Source of the DNA: Atherix ibis
Lineage: Eukaryota > Arthropoda > Insecta > Diptera > Athericidae
DNA length: 64,000 bases
Direction: 5' to 3'
Assembly: GCA_958298945.1 (NCBI GenBank)
Contig: OY282606.1
Span: forward strand, 75,069,622-75,133,621
Positions within the stretch are counted from its first letter, which is position 1. Every line of letters begins with the position of its first letter. Under the pieces are notes generated by a model that was not told the origin of the DNA, ran no database searches, and saw only the letters and a program-made list of their open reading frames with translations. Of this stretch, positions 22,000 through 33,960 are shown in pieces. The translations under genes and the position numbers were made by a program.

Positions 22000-24535
22000 T
22001 TCGAGGAGTCTCGCAAACGCGCGATTATATTCTATAATCTAGCCACCTATGATCATGAAGCACCTATCATCATATCCCTTCGTGTTCAGTAGAATTCTAG
22101 ACTTTAAATAATCTACAATTAACATATTCCTCTGACATACTCTAAACTATTCACATGACCCAAGTAACACTTTCAACTGAAATTATTATTCAACATCTTA
22201 GCACATCCATTTACGAGTGCTTCAAGAGAATAATACTTAAGTAAAAATAGTCGTTTAAGTAATATTTATTTAAAAAAATGTAATAAATTTTGAAATGTAG
22301 ACACATTATTACAATAAAAATTGCAATATAAGAAAATACCGTCATTGAACAATAGCATTAGAATAGGTGAAAGTTTCACTTGATTTTATTTTAACGAATG
22401 GTCCAATACGAATAAGAAGCTCTCGCTCAGTGATTACGAGTATTTTAGATTATAGTTGCTTATGTGTAACTGTTGACTTTAACCATATTATGAGAACTTA
22501 AATCTTTAAGTTGCTACTCACATTTGTCGCCATTTAACTAATACACATAGTTTCTTTCGATTATTGCACATTGTTTCAGTATGCTAGACACGTTTTTATA
22601 GAAATTTGAAAATTCTTTTAAATTGAATTAAAAAGAAAATCGATTTTGAATGAAATCTTTTCGCATGCTACAAAATCATAAATCATATCAACTTAAAAAC
22701 AGCTGCCAAATTGTGACTGTAACAATGTCACGTTGTATGGAAATTGAAAATGCATAAAAAACACTTTTTATCCGTCACAGAAAATAAATTATATTTCGAT
22801 TATTGATTTTTTTTTATAACAATATTTAAATTATTATTAAATTTTACATAAATTTTTCTTAGCAACTGGGATACTTTAATCCTTTGCAGGATCGAGTATT
22901 CTTCCAGTTTTAATCATTAGCTACTACCTAAATGGAAAGTTAAAACAAACACGTATTTTTTTATTATTACAGATTTTTTTATAAATAATACACAAAGGAA
23001 TCAGTCTTTTTATGTGAATTGACCACTATAAAAATCTTAGAATTCAAATATTAGAAACAATTTTCTTTATTTTTAAATGCAAAAAAAAAACTTAATTATC
23101 CTAGTTAATGACTTATACATGAAATGTTATTTTTTATATCGAAAATAATGGAAAACAAAATAATTAGTATTAATTTATTGTAATAGAAAATAATAAATAC
23201 ACCCACGATGGGAAACAAATACACCTACGATGGGAAATAAATACGCCCACGATTCCATATATAAAATTCAAATATTATCAATACATAATGTAAAATTTCT
23301 AAAAATATATTTTAAAATCAGAAAACCGAAAAATTATGGAATGGAACTTTTATTTTAGCAATTCCTTAAAATAATGTTTATTTATAGTTTCTTAAATTTC
23401 TTCTCGAATCCAACATTTGAGCCTCCTACACAAATAAGCTCTTATTCAAATACGAGTAATAACGTACGTTCAAAATTATACTTTTCAACAACGTACGGAT
23501 TTTAAAAACGTCTAAGCTAAAAAGATTTTTTTTTTCATTTTCAAATTTGTGTAGTTTTTCTTAAGCACAGTAAGTTTGAATTCCATTTTTTTCTTATACA
23601 TAATATTCTTACTATGAATAGAATAAAACTGAAAAAATATAAAAGAAAACCTTGAGTTTCTCTATAGAAGTACGAAAATCAAGTATGTTACTCGTAGAAA
23701 ACAGTATATTCATAGTCATGATGATATTTTGAAGAAATCCTTACAATTGTCTACAACTAAGCATGCAGAGGCAATTCTTGCTTATATCCTTTTCCTTATC
23801 ATTTATTTTACATTTAATTCTCATCTCATATATGGACGAAGACTGCCGACTGAAAAAGGTTTTCTCTATTGGATAAAATCCCTATAAAATCCAAACTGAA
23901 TTGAATAAACAAAACGACTTTATCCAATAAATAGAAGTTTCGAGGGTGCTGAAACTTTCCCTCAAATAGTGGTGGTAAAACAAACAAATAAACGATTGGG
24001 CGTATGAGCAATTGGACATATTGGTATATACGAAAAAAAAGGAAGATTTTCTAGCTAAAATGTTAGTTCATTTATTTTTGTGTGCAGTTCTCTGATATCG
24101 AACATATTCCCTACATATTATGGCAAAAGTAGAAAAACTCGAACAAGACTCCACAACGAAATGTGAATCTACCACAACATTTTTTCGCATTTTTATATTG
24201 TAGCCATGTAAGTATATCTACTCGATGTTTAGTAGCATTCACAAAAAACGATAAAAGTAATAGATATGCTCCTTCGAACTAAATACGTGTAGGTTCGTTT
24301 CTTTGCTTTTATTCACTTCTACATTAGAAATATGTTGGCCTCCTCAACTCCTGTTGCTTTGCCATAAAATATATTTTGACCATTGTTGTCATTCTATTAT
24401 TATTGATGATAATATTTTTTTTCCCTTAAATTCTAGACATGAATTTCTTACTATTGTGATTGCTACTATTTCAGCCATTATTGATACGATATGAAATTGA
24501 TAATATTCTGTTTTTTTTTATCTATTCCCTTTTTC
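22000..24535. other. AT-rich sequence without gene
   Basis: No coding or transposon signal was recognised, apart from the short tandem at 23195-23255. Confidence 0.45.
23195..23255. repeat. Short imperfect tandem x 3, about 21-bp unit
   Basis: Three successive variants of AAATACACCCACGATGGGA, differing at one or two bases. Confidence 0.8.
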
Positions 24536-24543
24536 TGAGCTGA

Positions 24544-24600
24544 TATAGTAGTATTTGTAATTATGTATATATACAATACATAATTACAAATACTACTATA
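24544..24600. repeat. 25-bp perfect palindrome, 7-base loop
   Basis: The arm 24544-24568 (TATAGTAGTATTTGTAATTA then TGTAT) is complementary without mismatch to 24576-24600. No transposon terminus or gene adjoins it. Confidence 0.9.
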
Positions 24601-24899
24601 TAAAAATGAATTATTGGATAACCTTCATACACGTATACTTTTAATTATATCGATTTGATCTTGATATTATTTTCCAAAAGAATTTCAATCTACGAACTGA
24701 TGACATTTCCTAAATTTTATTTGCATTACAAAATTTTATAATTTCCAATAAAAGAAACTTTTTTGAATTTTTTTTTCAAATGTGCTACAAAATTTTAATA
24801 TTTTAACATTATTTATAAAATCTATAATATTTTAATATACTAGAAGTGGCAGTAAGACTAGCATCACTGAAAACTAATAACAATGTAACTCTTGAATAA

Positions 24900-25068
24900 C
24901 CATCAAACAATATTCAAGCCGATAAAAAAGTTCTCAAAAGGCTCAGAAGAAGGACTGTTCGTATCAGATCGGAAATTAAGGCGCTCATTTTTCACATGGC
25001 CAGAAAAAGAGATTCGTTTGATTCTCCCTAAGACCGTCTGACTTTTTTTTGTCCCCTAAGATCAAAAA
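24900..25068 (+). pseudogene. Mariner relic abutting the next element
   Basis: Plus-strand frames give VLKRLRRRTVRIRSEI, like KEALERLRRR of the 4.3-kb relic. FSLRPSDFFLSPKIKN follows, matching the third catalytic block SPDLAPSDFFLFPKLK. The intervening second catalytic block is decayed. It ends at the TA where the 25071 element begins, so that element may have inserted into this older relic. Confidence 0.5.
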
Positions 25069-25102
25069 TACCAGGTGTATAAGCTTAAATCCGATTTTTT
25101 TT

Positions 25103-25160
25103 ATTCAAAAAAACACATGTTTTTTTCCATAGAAGAAAAAAAACATGTGTTTTTTTGAAT
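25103..25160. repeat. 24-bp hairpin inside mariner end
   Basis: ATTCAAAAAAACACATG plus seven T at 25103-25126 is perfectly complementary to 25137-25160 around a 10-base loop. It lies between the left terminal repeat and the transposase stop. Confidence 0.9.
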
Positions 25161-25165
25161 TTTTT

Positions 25166-26148
25166 TTATTCAACATACTTGCTAGCTACACATTTTTCCC
25201 ATCTTTTTTCAAAAAAATTCCTTCTCTTTCGAGGCAAACCACTCATCAAGCCATTTCCGGACGTCTCGCAAGAATCGAAGTGCTGCTCAGCGAGCGCGTG
25301 GCCCATCGACGAAAACAGGTAGTAGTCGGAAGGAGCCAGGTCTGGTGAATAAGCAGGGCAGGGTAGCACCTCCCAGTTGAGTGTCTCCAAGTAGTTTCGG
25401 ACCACTTTTGACGTGTGCGATGGCGCGTTGCCGTGGAGGAAAATCAGCTTGTCATGTCTTTGTTGAGAATAAGCCATTTTTTCATGCAGAGCACGGTGCA
25501 ATTTGAACGGTTGTTGGTGGTAGCGGTGGACATTGACAGTTTCACTAGGTTTCAATATCTCATAGTAGACGATAACCTGCTGATCCCACCAAACGCACAG
25601 CATCGTCTTCCATCCGAAACGATTTGGTCTTGGGGAAGATGTTGATGGTTGGCCGGGATCAACCCACGATTTCTTGCATTTAGGATTCTCGAAATATATC
25701 CACTTTTCATCGCCTGTTACAATCCGATGCAGAAACGACTTTTTTGTCTGGCGAGCAAGATTTCGCATGTGTTTTGACGTCGCTCCATCTGCCTATCGTT
25801 CAATTCATGGTACCCATTTTCCGATCTTTTCAATCTTCCCCACGGCACGCAGACATATGGAAATAGCTGGTTGAGTAATGCCCAATTGCTCGGCGAGCAT
25901 TTTTTGCGATTGGGTATCGTTTTCCTCCTCAACCTGCCTAGGCCGATTTTCATGCTTCTTGTCCACAAGTAAAAATTGCCGTCTTTGAACCGACGAAACC
26001 AGTCTCGGCACGTTGTTTCCGATAAAGCACTGTCACTATAAGCATCCATAAGCATTCAATGCGATTCGGTAGCCGATTTCTTCAAATTAAAGCAGAAAAG
26101 CAAATATTCCCGCATATGCTCTTTTTCTGGCACAAAACTAGACATCAT
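25166..26148 (-). pseudogene. Mos1-like transposase, multiply frameshifted
   Basis: Starts at ATG 26148 or 26145 (MSSFVPEKEH…LLFCFNLKKSATESH). An in-frame TGA at 26058-26056 replaces an arginine codon. The N-terminal half then alternates between frames (CRDWFRRFKDGNFYL; KMLAEQLGITQPAIS; HELNDRQMERRQNTCEILLA). From about 25745 a 200-codon frame covers the catalytic domain: IVTGDEKWIYFENP with the first aspartate, MLCVWWDQQVIVYYE, then FLHGNAPSHTS and YSPDLAPSDYYLF with the third aspartate. In the second block glycine replaces the catalytic aspartate (HDN to HGN). At least three frameshifts and one stop make this a clear pseudogene. It ends WEKCVASKYVE, as is usual for the family. Confidence 0.92.
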
Positions 26149-26374
26149 TACCAAAGGAAAAATGTATGTTGTTGTACGAATTTGCTGACAATTTGCACTG
26201 ATATATGTTGACAGATGTCTAACTCATACAAAAAATATGGCGTGCCCATGGTAGCTTAATACGCTCACTCACGCCATCTATGACCAAACAGCGGATTTAA
26301 GCTTATACTTCTGGTACTTGAAAATATGTTATCTTATGTGTAGTACTAAATTATTTTTAAAGAACAGCTTTTGT

Positions 26375-26690
26375 TTAACTAAAACCACTCTCGTGTCATC
26401 TGCGTATTCTGTAATGTTCAACTCACTATCACTCACCTTCTAACGGAATATCACCTTACCAAGAATTTCTTTTCTAATAAAATTCTCTCCATTTTTGAAC
26501 TTTTCCATCCCATTATACCCTTTTTAAGTCCTTAAATTTCTTAAAACCAAAAAATCTAACTATCTCTAGCAGGTCCACCCAACTAACCTATGGCTTATTT
26601 TATATGACCCACACTCTTTCAGATCACCACATTGGCTCATGTACTAGAAACCTTATATACAAATAAACAAAAAATGATAACAAGTAATTA
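26375..26690 (+). mobile_element. I-like LINE 3' fragment, copy 1
   Basis: Shares the order of short blocks with 28640-29345 and 40060-40730: CATCTG…TCTGTAATGTTCAACTCACT, TTACCAAGAATTTCTTTTC, AAGTCCTTAAATTTCTTAAAA and AAATAAACAAA. Translated, it keeps KTTLVSSAYSVMFNSLSLTF, a decayed form of the C-terminal Cys/His block. It starts about 60 bp outside the 25071 mariner. Confidence 0.55.
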
Positions 26691-28640
26691 ACATAAATAC
26701 AATAAATGGAATACCTTTCTCACGTAGTGGGTTTTTTCAACATGTTTTTTTATCATCACAATTTTTAGTTTTGAACTATTGATGTATGTGGTGGCTCTAC
26801 ATTTTTGACTCCAAGCCAGTTAAAATTATTTAATAGAATGTGTTATGCTATAATTCGGAATCATAAGAAATTCTGAAATCTTATAATAGCTACGTTCATG
26901 GTAGAATCGAATAGGTTTTGCCGTAACTGCAAGCTAGGATCGCAAGAGGACAGCCCTTCAATTTTTTTATTGACTAGGCTTACACAGAATTTTCATTTTC
27001 TTGCTATTGATGATGACTATTATTATTGAAGATTATTATTATGAAGGTTATTTAAATTTCTTCATAAATTTTTATACTTAAAAAAAATACTTTACTATGA
27101 AAATGTTCTTGTCAAATGCCCAAGTTTACTTCTACTTTCATTTAGTATTTTTTTTTTTATAAATGATATTCCTAGTCATGATATACCATCAATCATGTTT
27201 GTGCAAAGACCAAATATTTTAAGGTATTTTATGACCGCGATATACCACCTTGTGAAAATTGTTATTTTATTTTGAAAATATTTTATTAAAGTCATAAAAA
27301 TCATACTACATGTCAACATATCACAATGACATACACGTTCGGATATTATAAATCATGGTTATCAAATATATTCCATATGACTGCGTATAGTGAACTACTA
27401 GGCGAGAAATGAGACTTATTTGAAGAAGAGCTTCAAAGATGGAAAGTGAAGCCGAGGAAAAGTGATTTTCCAATTGAAATAAAGTCTACATCATTTTACT
27501 AAAATGATGAAGATGATGGGTGGAAAGGATTGAACACGTGAAGGAACTATCAAATTACGATATAAATTTGATTTCTTAGGAAATTTTACACCAAACAGAA
27601 ATGAAATACAAAAATTGTCGGTTTTAACATAACAACTTTCTAATATCGATTGCCATAATATAAAATAAAAAATACTATGAAAAATAAGGGAATTGGGGAA
27701 ACGATGTGGTAAATTAGAGCAGAAATTCTCTCATCTCATCATAACCTTTCAAAGAATTTTAGTAAATCTGATTTAAGATGATTTGATTTGATCTAAATCT
27801 TTTCATGGATCTAGAAAATTTCTGACAGATTTCTACCAGATTATATAAACAACATGATTACGCACAAGATTAAATTGAAAAATAAATAAAAATAACACAG
27901 ATTTATTGTATTTATATAATATTCAATTTAAGAAATATCTTAATAAGAAAAATAAATAAATTTCACTAAAAAAATCAATATTACTAGAAATTTTAGCTTT
28001 AAGACTAGCATTTTTAGTTTCTATACTGAAATGCTCATTCGATAATAGCATTTTCAACATTTTATAGCTCTATAAAATATAATCTTATAGATGTTTGAAT
28101 AAGTTTATTCTACAAATGTTAATATATACTAGAATATGCAATTTCTTTATTTCGTTTTAATAAAATACTCACGACTGAACTAGGATAACCCGGCAAATAG
28201 AATAATAATTTTTAAAGTTTTGAAAATACCTTCCGCGGATTATAAATTATAAGATGTTTAAGTATACGGGACTGTTAGAACAAGCTGATTTTACTATTAT
28301 AATTAAAAACAAAAATTCTAGGCACTATGAACAATTAATTGCTAGAAAACACATTTGAAAGTCGAATTCAATTTTTTCAAATAACGAAAAAGAACAATTT
28401 TTTTAATCATGTTATATTAGTGAACATTTTCCACTCTTCTGTAAACTGAATAAAATTATCTAAATAGTTACATTGAACAATAACTGAGATAATTAAAGAA
28501 AATTAATTAGTCAATGTATCTTCTATTTGCTGCAATAGAAGTTAGGGACCTAGAAGTTCAACAAATCTTTGTAGAAATTTTGGCCAATAAGCGAGCCGAT
28601 TAACTATCGGGGAAAACTCGCTCGGTGCTACTAGCTGTAC
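26690..28640. other. AT-rich sequence without recognisable feature
   Basis: Nothing could be assigned. Confidence 0.45.
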
Positions 28641-29345
28641 CTTACTTGGTAACCAAATGGTAAATAATATCTTTAGCCATTCGTAGACAAACGGGCTAGA
28701 GAATTAGCGAAAGGTTTCTTTCGAAATATTGGCCAACTATAGACCAACCATTCTATTTGACAATCTTGCCAAATTTTTAGGTATGGACATTGCTCAGAAT
28801 TTGAATAGGAAACTCTGCTCTCACCCATTAATTTCTTTTCAAAAGCCACCCTCGCGCCATCTGTCCTTTCTGTGACATTCAACTCACTGTCATCGATCAT
28901 ATAACAGAATATCAACTTATCCCACATTTCTTTTCTAATGAGATTTCCTCCATTGTGAAATCTTCAAATTTCGCAATAACCTCCCCAAGTCCTTTTTTTA
29001 ATTTCTTAAAACAAAATAACGTGCTCTACAAAATCTTATCACCCATAATTTATCAAAGACCGGTTTCATCTTACCACACACTTACAGGTCACCAAGTGGT
29101 CTTATGGTCGTGGGCCTGTATCAAGCCCTCTAACTCTTGTCCTGGGAACCTAACATGCAAAACAATCAAATAAATTTATATAGCGAGATACGTAAAGGTA
29201 CGAACACATGAGACTATGAGAGTACTTTGAATAAAACTATTACGAACATAAAAGAAGTATTAATAATTTAGCGAAGTATTTTTAATTGATGGAGTTAAAT
29301 TTTTGAAAACCGTATTACACAGTAAAAGCCTAAATTTATAGTATG
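28640..29345 (+). mobile_element. I-like LINE 3' fragment, copy 2
   Basis: About 700 bp, similar throughout to 40060-40730. In shifted plus frames it contains ISFQKPPSRHLSF and VTFNSLSSI, or in the third frame DIQLTVID and ITEYQLIPHFF. These resemble the LINE ORF2 tail LRIGHSxLTHxFLLxSxPPPxCxFCDxQLTVxHILxEC seen downstream of RNase H in I-like elements. Its 3' part is untranslated and ends near AAATAAATTTATATAGCGAG and ACGAACATAAAAGAAGTATT. The stops exclude function. Confidence 0.6.
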
Positions 29346-29760
29346 TAGGTCCAACTTAACACGTCATATAAAATTAATTTAAATTCCATGTCAAACGTTT
29401 GTCTCAGATACCGAACTTTGCAGTATGATACGTCATTAAAATGAACGGAAGAGTTACGTGAGTACTTTTTCGTTCGTTTGTTTACTTCTAATAGGGAATT
29501 CAAAATTTAAAAAATTCTCAGAATTTAAACTATTGCAAAACAGCTAAATTTATATAAAACATAAAATTACAAAATGTAATCGAAGTTGGAGATTATTTAA
29601 AACAAATTTTTTAACAACAAATCGATTACAAAAATCTTTTGGAATATGGGCCAAAACCAAGAAACAAATAAATAGCTGCCCTATACGCTACACAATTAGT
29701 TGAAACTTTTACTGTTTATGGAGATATAAAATACTGTGATGAAATAGAAAATGAGGACGA
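29345..29760. other. AT-rich sequence without recognisable feature
   Basis: No motif was recognised. Confidence 0.4.
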
Positions 29761-29764
29761 AAAA

Positions 29765-29970
29765 CCAATACTCTGAAAATTGAAACAATTCCTTCCTTCC
29801 ACTTACTACCTGATAATATAATCATACCACTCCCACCGGTATTTGCAAGTGCCTGGGAATCTTGAATAGTCTACAATATTACCTATATTCGGCGGTATGA
29901 TTGGCCTCATACTGTATAATATCGACAGTTTCGATCAAAAGAATTGATGTCTGTAGACGTAGTCGTGGTG
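29765..29970 (+). pseudogene. Jockey-like LINE RT scrap
   Basis: Plus-strand residues PIL-stop-KLKQFLPSTYYLII parallel PGLLRKLKSFLPSIYYLII in the better preserved LINE at 59.95 kb. ILPIFGGMIGLILYNI follows, in the place of the PQGS block. Catalytic motifs are lost. Confidence 0.5.
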
Positions 29971-32295
29971 GACATTTGCCTGATATTGTTTTTCATTCGT
30001 AAATAGTCAAGTCTCTACAACATACATACATATATATTGAAATAGAAGAAAATTTCTAATGATAGTCTCTGAACATTTTTGTTAAGCCGCTTATTTTAAG
30101 GCAAACATTTTTGAACCAGTTATACTAATAATTTAAAGAAAAAATGCTAATATTTCTATAGAATATTTCCAAGAAACATCCAGTAATAGTTTTAAATTAT
30201 ACCAGTTTTTTTACTATAGTATAATTTTAGAAATTTTTCAATAGGCAATTTATAAAACTACATAAAAGCTTATGCTTTTTATTCGAACTTTTGCCAAATG
30301 TTACGGACTATTGAACATTTTTTTCCAATAAAGAAAGAAAAGAATAGATTTTTAACTTTTACAATTTCCTATACTCAAAAATACGGACTTATAGTCTTTA
30401 GGATTTAAATTGACATTTTTATGATTTTAGATGACGTGGGTCGAATAAACGAACAGATAATATTACTGAGTTTTATGTATTATTGAGCATAGCCATATGC
30501 GCTATGAGTATGCTATTACCAAAGGGATATCAAAATTGAAAACTATTTCACCTGATCGTAAAACTACCATTCCATTAGGAAATGGATTATAAATGAAAAC
30601 TTTCTTACTCGAATGAAATTTAAACTTCAGGAAAATTCAATTTTTACCTGTTTCAAATATTCTTTTTCCTATTGGGTTTATTTTTTTTTTAGTTTGTCGA
30701 AATTTAATAATTATTAGTTAAATATATTTTTACGTTATCAAATCAATTATTTATGTAATATTAGGACTGAAATGTAAATTTTTATTGGTACTACACCTAA
30801 TTGTATTGTTCTTAGCCGTTATCGAATTCGAGTGCGTTTACATACCTACCCGATGTCGCTGCTTAAAAATACTCTATTTTGAATAATATTTTTCACTTGT
30901 TTGGAAAGGTATATTTCTATAAATTGATAAAACATAAAGTTATGATAACATACAAAATTTGTACTAATAAATTTCTATATTTATACCATACTCCATGTAT
31001 TATTTTCACCATTTCAGTCAAAAATAGAAGCTATGATAAACAACATTAATAAAAGTTTCTATAATATTATCATGTTTATTAATTTCACTACGAAGAAAAT
31101 CTGATAAAGGAAATACATACTCATGGTAATACAAGTTAAAATATCATTAAAAAGGAGTGAAAAGTTCATTGGTAAATTCAAACAATAATGAATTACAGAG
31201 CAATTTATGTTGAATATCCAGAACTGTTTTGTTTTTATGCTGAATTGTTATAATCAAGATAGAAACTAACTCATTAATTAACAGGTCTCGGTTTTAGACT
31301 CTGGAAATAATTATACAAATAACTGCAAAACTTTTACAACTTTACATAAATTTTTCCTATAATTGTATGTATCGAATATAAATATAGTATAATATATATA
31401 TTGACTGTAATTAATTTTTAGCCGAAGGGAATATATTCAATCCCAAGAAAAGGAGTTCAACTTATAAAAGTAAGAGTAACAACATTATTGGTAAAATTTT
31501 CTCATTTGTTAGAAAAAAATATATCTTCAACCTTTTTGCATTGACTTAGTATGGAAAGCCAAGTAGTAAGAGTACATTGAAAGTTTCCCTTCCAAGTTAT
31601 TTGTGGAAATGATTACTTTGCAACTTTTAAACTGTACTCTCCTTTTTTATCCTATTTCTTGTTTGATTATCAAATTTAGATAAATAAAATTCAAACTTTG
31701 AACAAAAAATGAAGAGTACTAAAGAGTACTCTTAAGCTATCAAAATATTTTTAAAATTCAGTAATATGTTTACTATGAAAAAATATTATTTTTTGCTACC
31801 TGATATTGCTAATACTTATATAAAAAAGGTTCAACAAAACTGAAATTTAATATATCTAAAATGTTATAATAGCCAAAACAAATTTACACCTTCAGCGCAA
31901 TGTGTTTTCATTACTTTGTTAATTAAATTTACTTGGGAGGAAAATTACATAAATTTAATAAAAAAATTTAACAAAAAAAAATATAGAAAACATTAAATGG
32001 TAGTAAAGTATCTTTTCAGGTAAGATGATGATTTTGTTGATTTGTAACTATTGATAGTAAAAGACCACTCCACGTCTACACAAAGAAGGGCTAAAATACC
32101 CTTTTCCAGGTTTGATTTATATAAACTGATGACAAAATATTAATGACGTGGAAAAAGAATACCTCTTCTAAATAAATCACAAAATAAAAATTTTGAAGCG
32201 TATTGTACTTAATTAAGAAAATACATCAAATGTAATATATTTACTTTAAAAAATATTACAACTTTGACATTATCATCTATCTGATAATAATAATA
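29970..32295. other. AT-rich sequence without recognisable feature
   Basis: Mostly short frames and A/T runs, with no supported feature. Confidence 0.45.
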
Positions 32296-32300
32296 ATATA

Positions 32301-32350
32301 CGAGGGTTGTTCGGAAAGTTTCTTTTATTTGAAGTAAAGAATTTTTTTTA
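32301..32350. mobile_element. Solo mariner terminal repeat
   Basis: CGAGGGTTGTTCGGAAAGTT preceded by TA at 32299 has the form of a mariner terminus. The GGTTGTTCGGAAAGT core equals the right end of the 2.5-kb element. No partner or coding sequence is identifiable downstream. Confidence 0.5.
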
Positions 32351-32569
32351 TTTCCCTAAATCATGTTCGAAGATTTTTAATTCCTTCAGTATAATATGAT
32401 TTCTCTAACCCGTGAAAATAGCTTTTGATTTCTGATATCATATCTGTTTATAATAGGGGGTAGGGTTTGGTTTCGATATAAAAAATAGCCCTAAGAGATA
32501 TGTCTAAGGAATATGGTGAAAGCAATTCTATTAGCTTCGGTGCTGCAATCGCTAATAAATAGGCTTGTA

Positions 32570-33575
32570 CAGGGTGCTTTTAATATTCCAGGACGATTTT
32601 GTTTGGCCGCCATTTTGGTTTGACCACTATCTGTCTTTTGACATTTCACTGTCGTAGGGAGTGATTGATAATTGTTAATACGCGGAGAAAAGTACATGCA
32701 TTTTTTGGTGTTAATCATATGCCAAGCAAGTCAACCATTCAGCATGCAATGAATTATTTAGAAAATATGTATAACATACACTGAGAGATAAAGCGGACAC
32801 TGGGTAAAAATTAAGCCAACGTACAATTGAAAAAATTGATGCTGAGTGTTTCTGAATTTTTGAAAATTCTCAAAAAAAATTGCCTTTTTACCCGTATAAA
32901 AATTGATTGACACAACAGCTTCAGGCAAATGACCATAAACAACGGCAAGACTGGAGTGCTCGAGTTTTACAGCTCGGTATAGACGACCATCATTTTTCGC
33001 AAAAAATTATTATGAGCGATGAAGCATACTTCGACTTAGCTGGGTTTGTTAATAAATAAAATAGCCGCTATTGGAGGCAATGCTGTAACAGTTACTGGTG
33101 ACCGCTATCGGGACATTTTGCAATAATTTTTTATCCGAATTCGATCAATTTGGTCTACAGAACATGTGGCTCCAACAAAACGATGTCACATCATGCACAG
33201 CTCGTGCTACGAAGTACATTTGGAAAGAAATTTTTCCCGGCCGAATAATGTGAAAAAGTAGTGATATCGACTGGCCCCCACGATGATTTAAACCCTCCCG
33301 ATTTCTTCGTATAGGGGTACTTAAAGGAAAAAGTGTATACTAACAAAATAACGTCAACACTTTAGAATAACATTTGATCCTAATTGCTGAAATAACCCCA
33401 AAAGTTTGCGAAAATGTTATGAAAAATGTCCTTAAAAGCCAGAGACGTGCATTTGACCGACATCATATTCCATACATAATGCTAAAAACCATATAATCAA
33501 TCAGTAAGATTTAAATTATTAAATCGTAATTTATTTAAAAGTTCTTAAAAAAAACCTCGACCTGGAATAATGTCG
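32570..33575 (+). pseudogene. IS630/Tc1-type transposon relic
   Basis: Plus-strand frames read in order: QANDHKQRQDWSARVLQL, FSQKIIMSDEAYFDLAGFVN (first catalytic aspartate in SDEA), GNAVTVTGDRYRD, MWLQQNDVTSCTARAT and DFFV-stop-GYLKEKVYTNKI. The second catalytic block has asparagine for aspartate and the third aspartate is kept. This is the IS630-like branch also seen at 7.3, 8.7, 35.7 and 63.7 kb. Candidate ends share TATTCCAGG (32584) with its complement (33561-33569), but imperfectly. Multiple frameshifts and stops are present. Confidence 0.7.
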
Positions 33576-33639
33576 TGCTCTCTCCTTGGCCAGATGTGGT
33601 TGTTCTGCCTGATGACCTACCAAAATAATTAAAAATATT

Positions 33640-33960
33640 CCTTATCAATTAGAAATAGTCATTCTGACACCACCTTTCCATCTCATAGAACTTATTTTAC
33701 CTTTTAGCTGATTCTACTCATTTCTTTAATTATTCCTTCAAATTCGAAGTGTAATGATGAATCCATGTTTTATCTATGGTGATGGGTCGATGGCAAAATC
33801 TATTGCATTTAGCTTAAAAACTATTAAAGGGTTTCTATAAAATTCGAAGGAGAATAACCTTGTGTTTTGTCCATATCAGTTATAATATTAGTAGTAGTCA
33901 ATCTAGAATATCAAATTTATCGATAGTGCAAATTTTACTAACCTCAGCAACTATCAGCAC
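33640..33960 (-). pseudogene. Mariner scrap around first catalytic block
   Basis: On the minus strand about 33780 reads IDKTWIHHYTSNLKE, combining two frames. It is flanked by RWKGGVRMTI, resembling VDKTWIHYYTPETK of the 5754 family. No other block is readable. Confidence 0.5.

Larger units (their letters stand above)
25071..26314 (-). mobile_element. Mos1-like (mauritiana type) mariner, full length
   Basis: A 1244-bp element with terminal repeats at 25071-25093 (CCAGGTGTATAAGCTTAAAT plus CCG) and 26292-26314, matching except for two bases. TA borders both sides (25069-25070, 26315-26316). The CCAGGTGTA start is that of Mos1 and relatives. Near the left end a 24-bp inverted repeat (25103-25160) has arisen, probably by a local inverted duplication. 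A second, truncated copy lies at 20836-21147. Confidence 0.92.
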
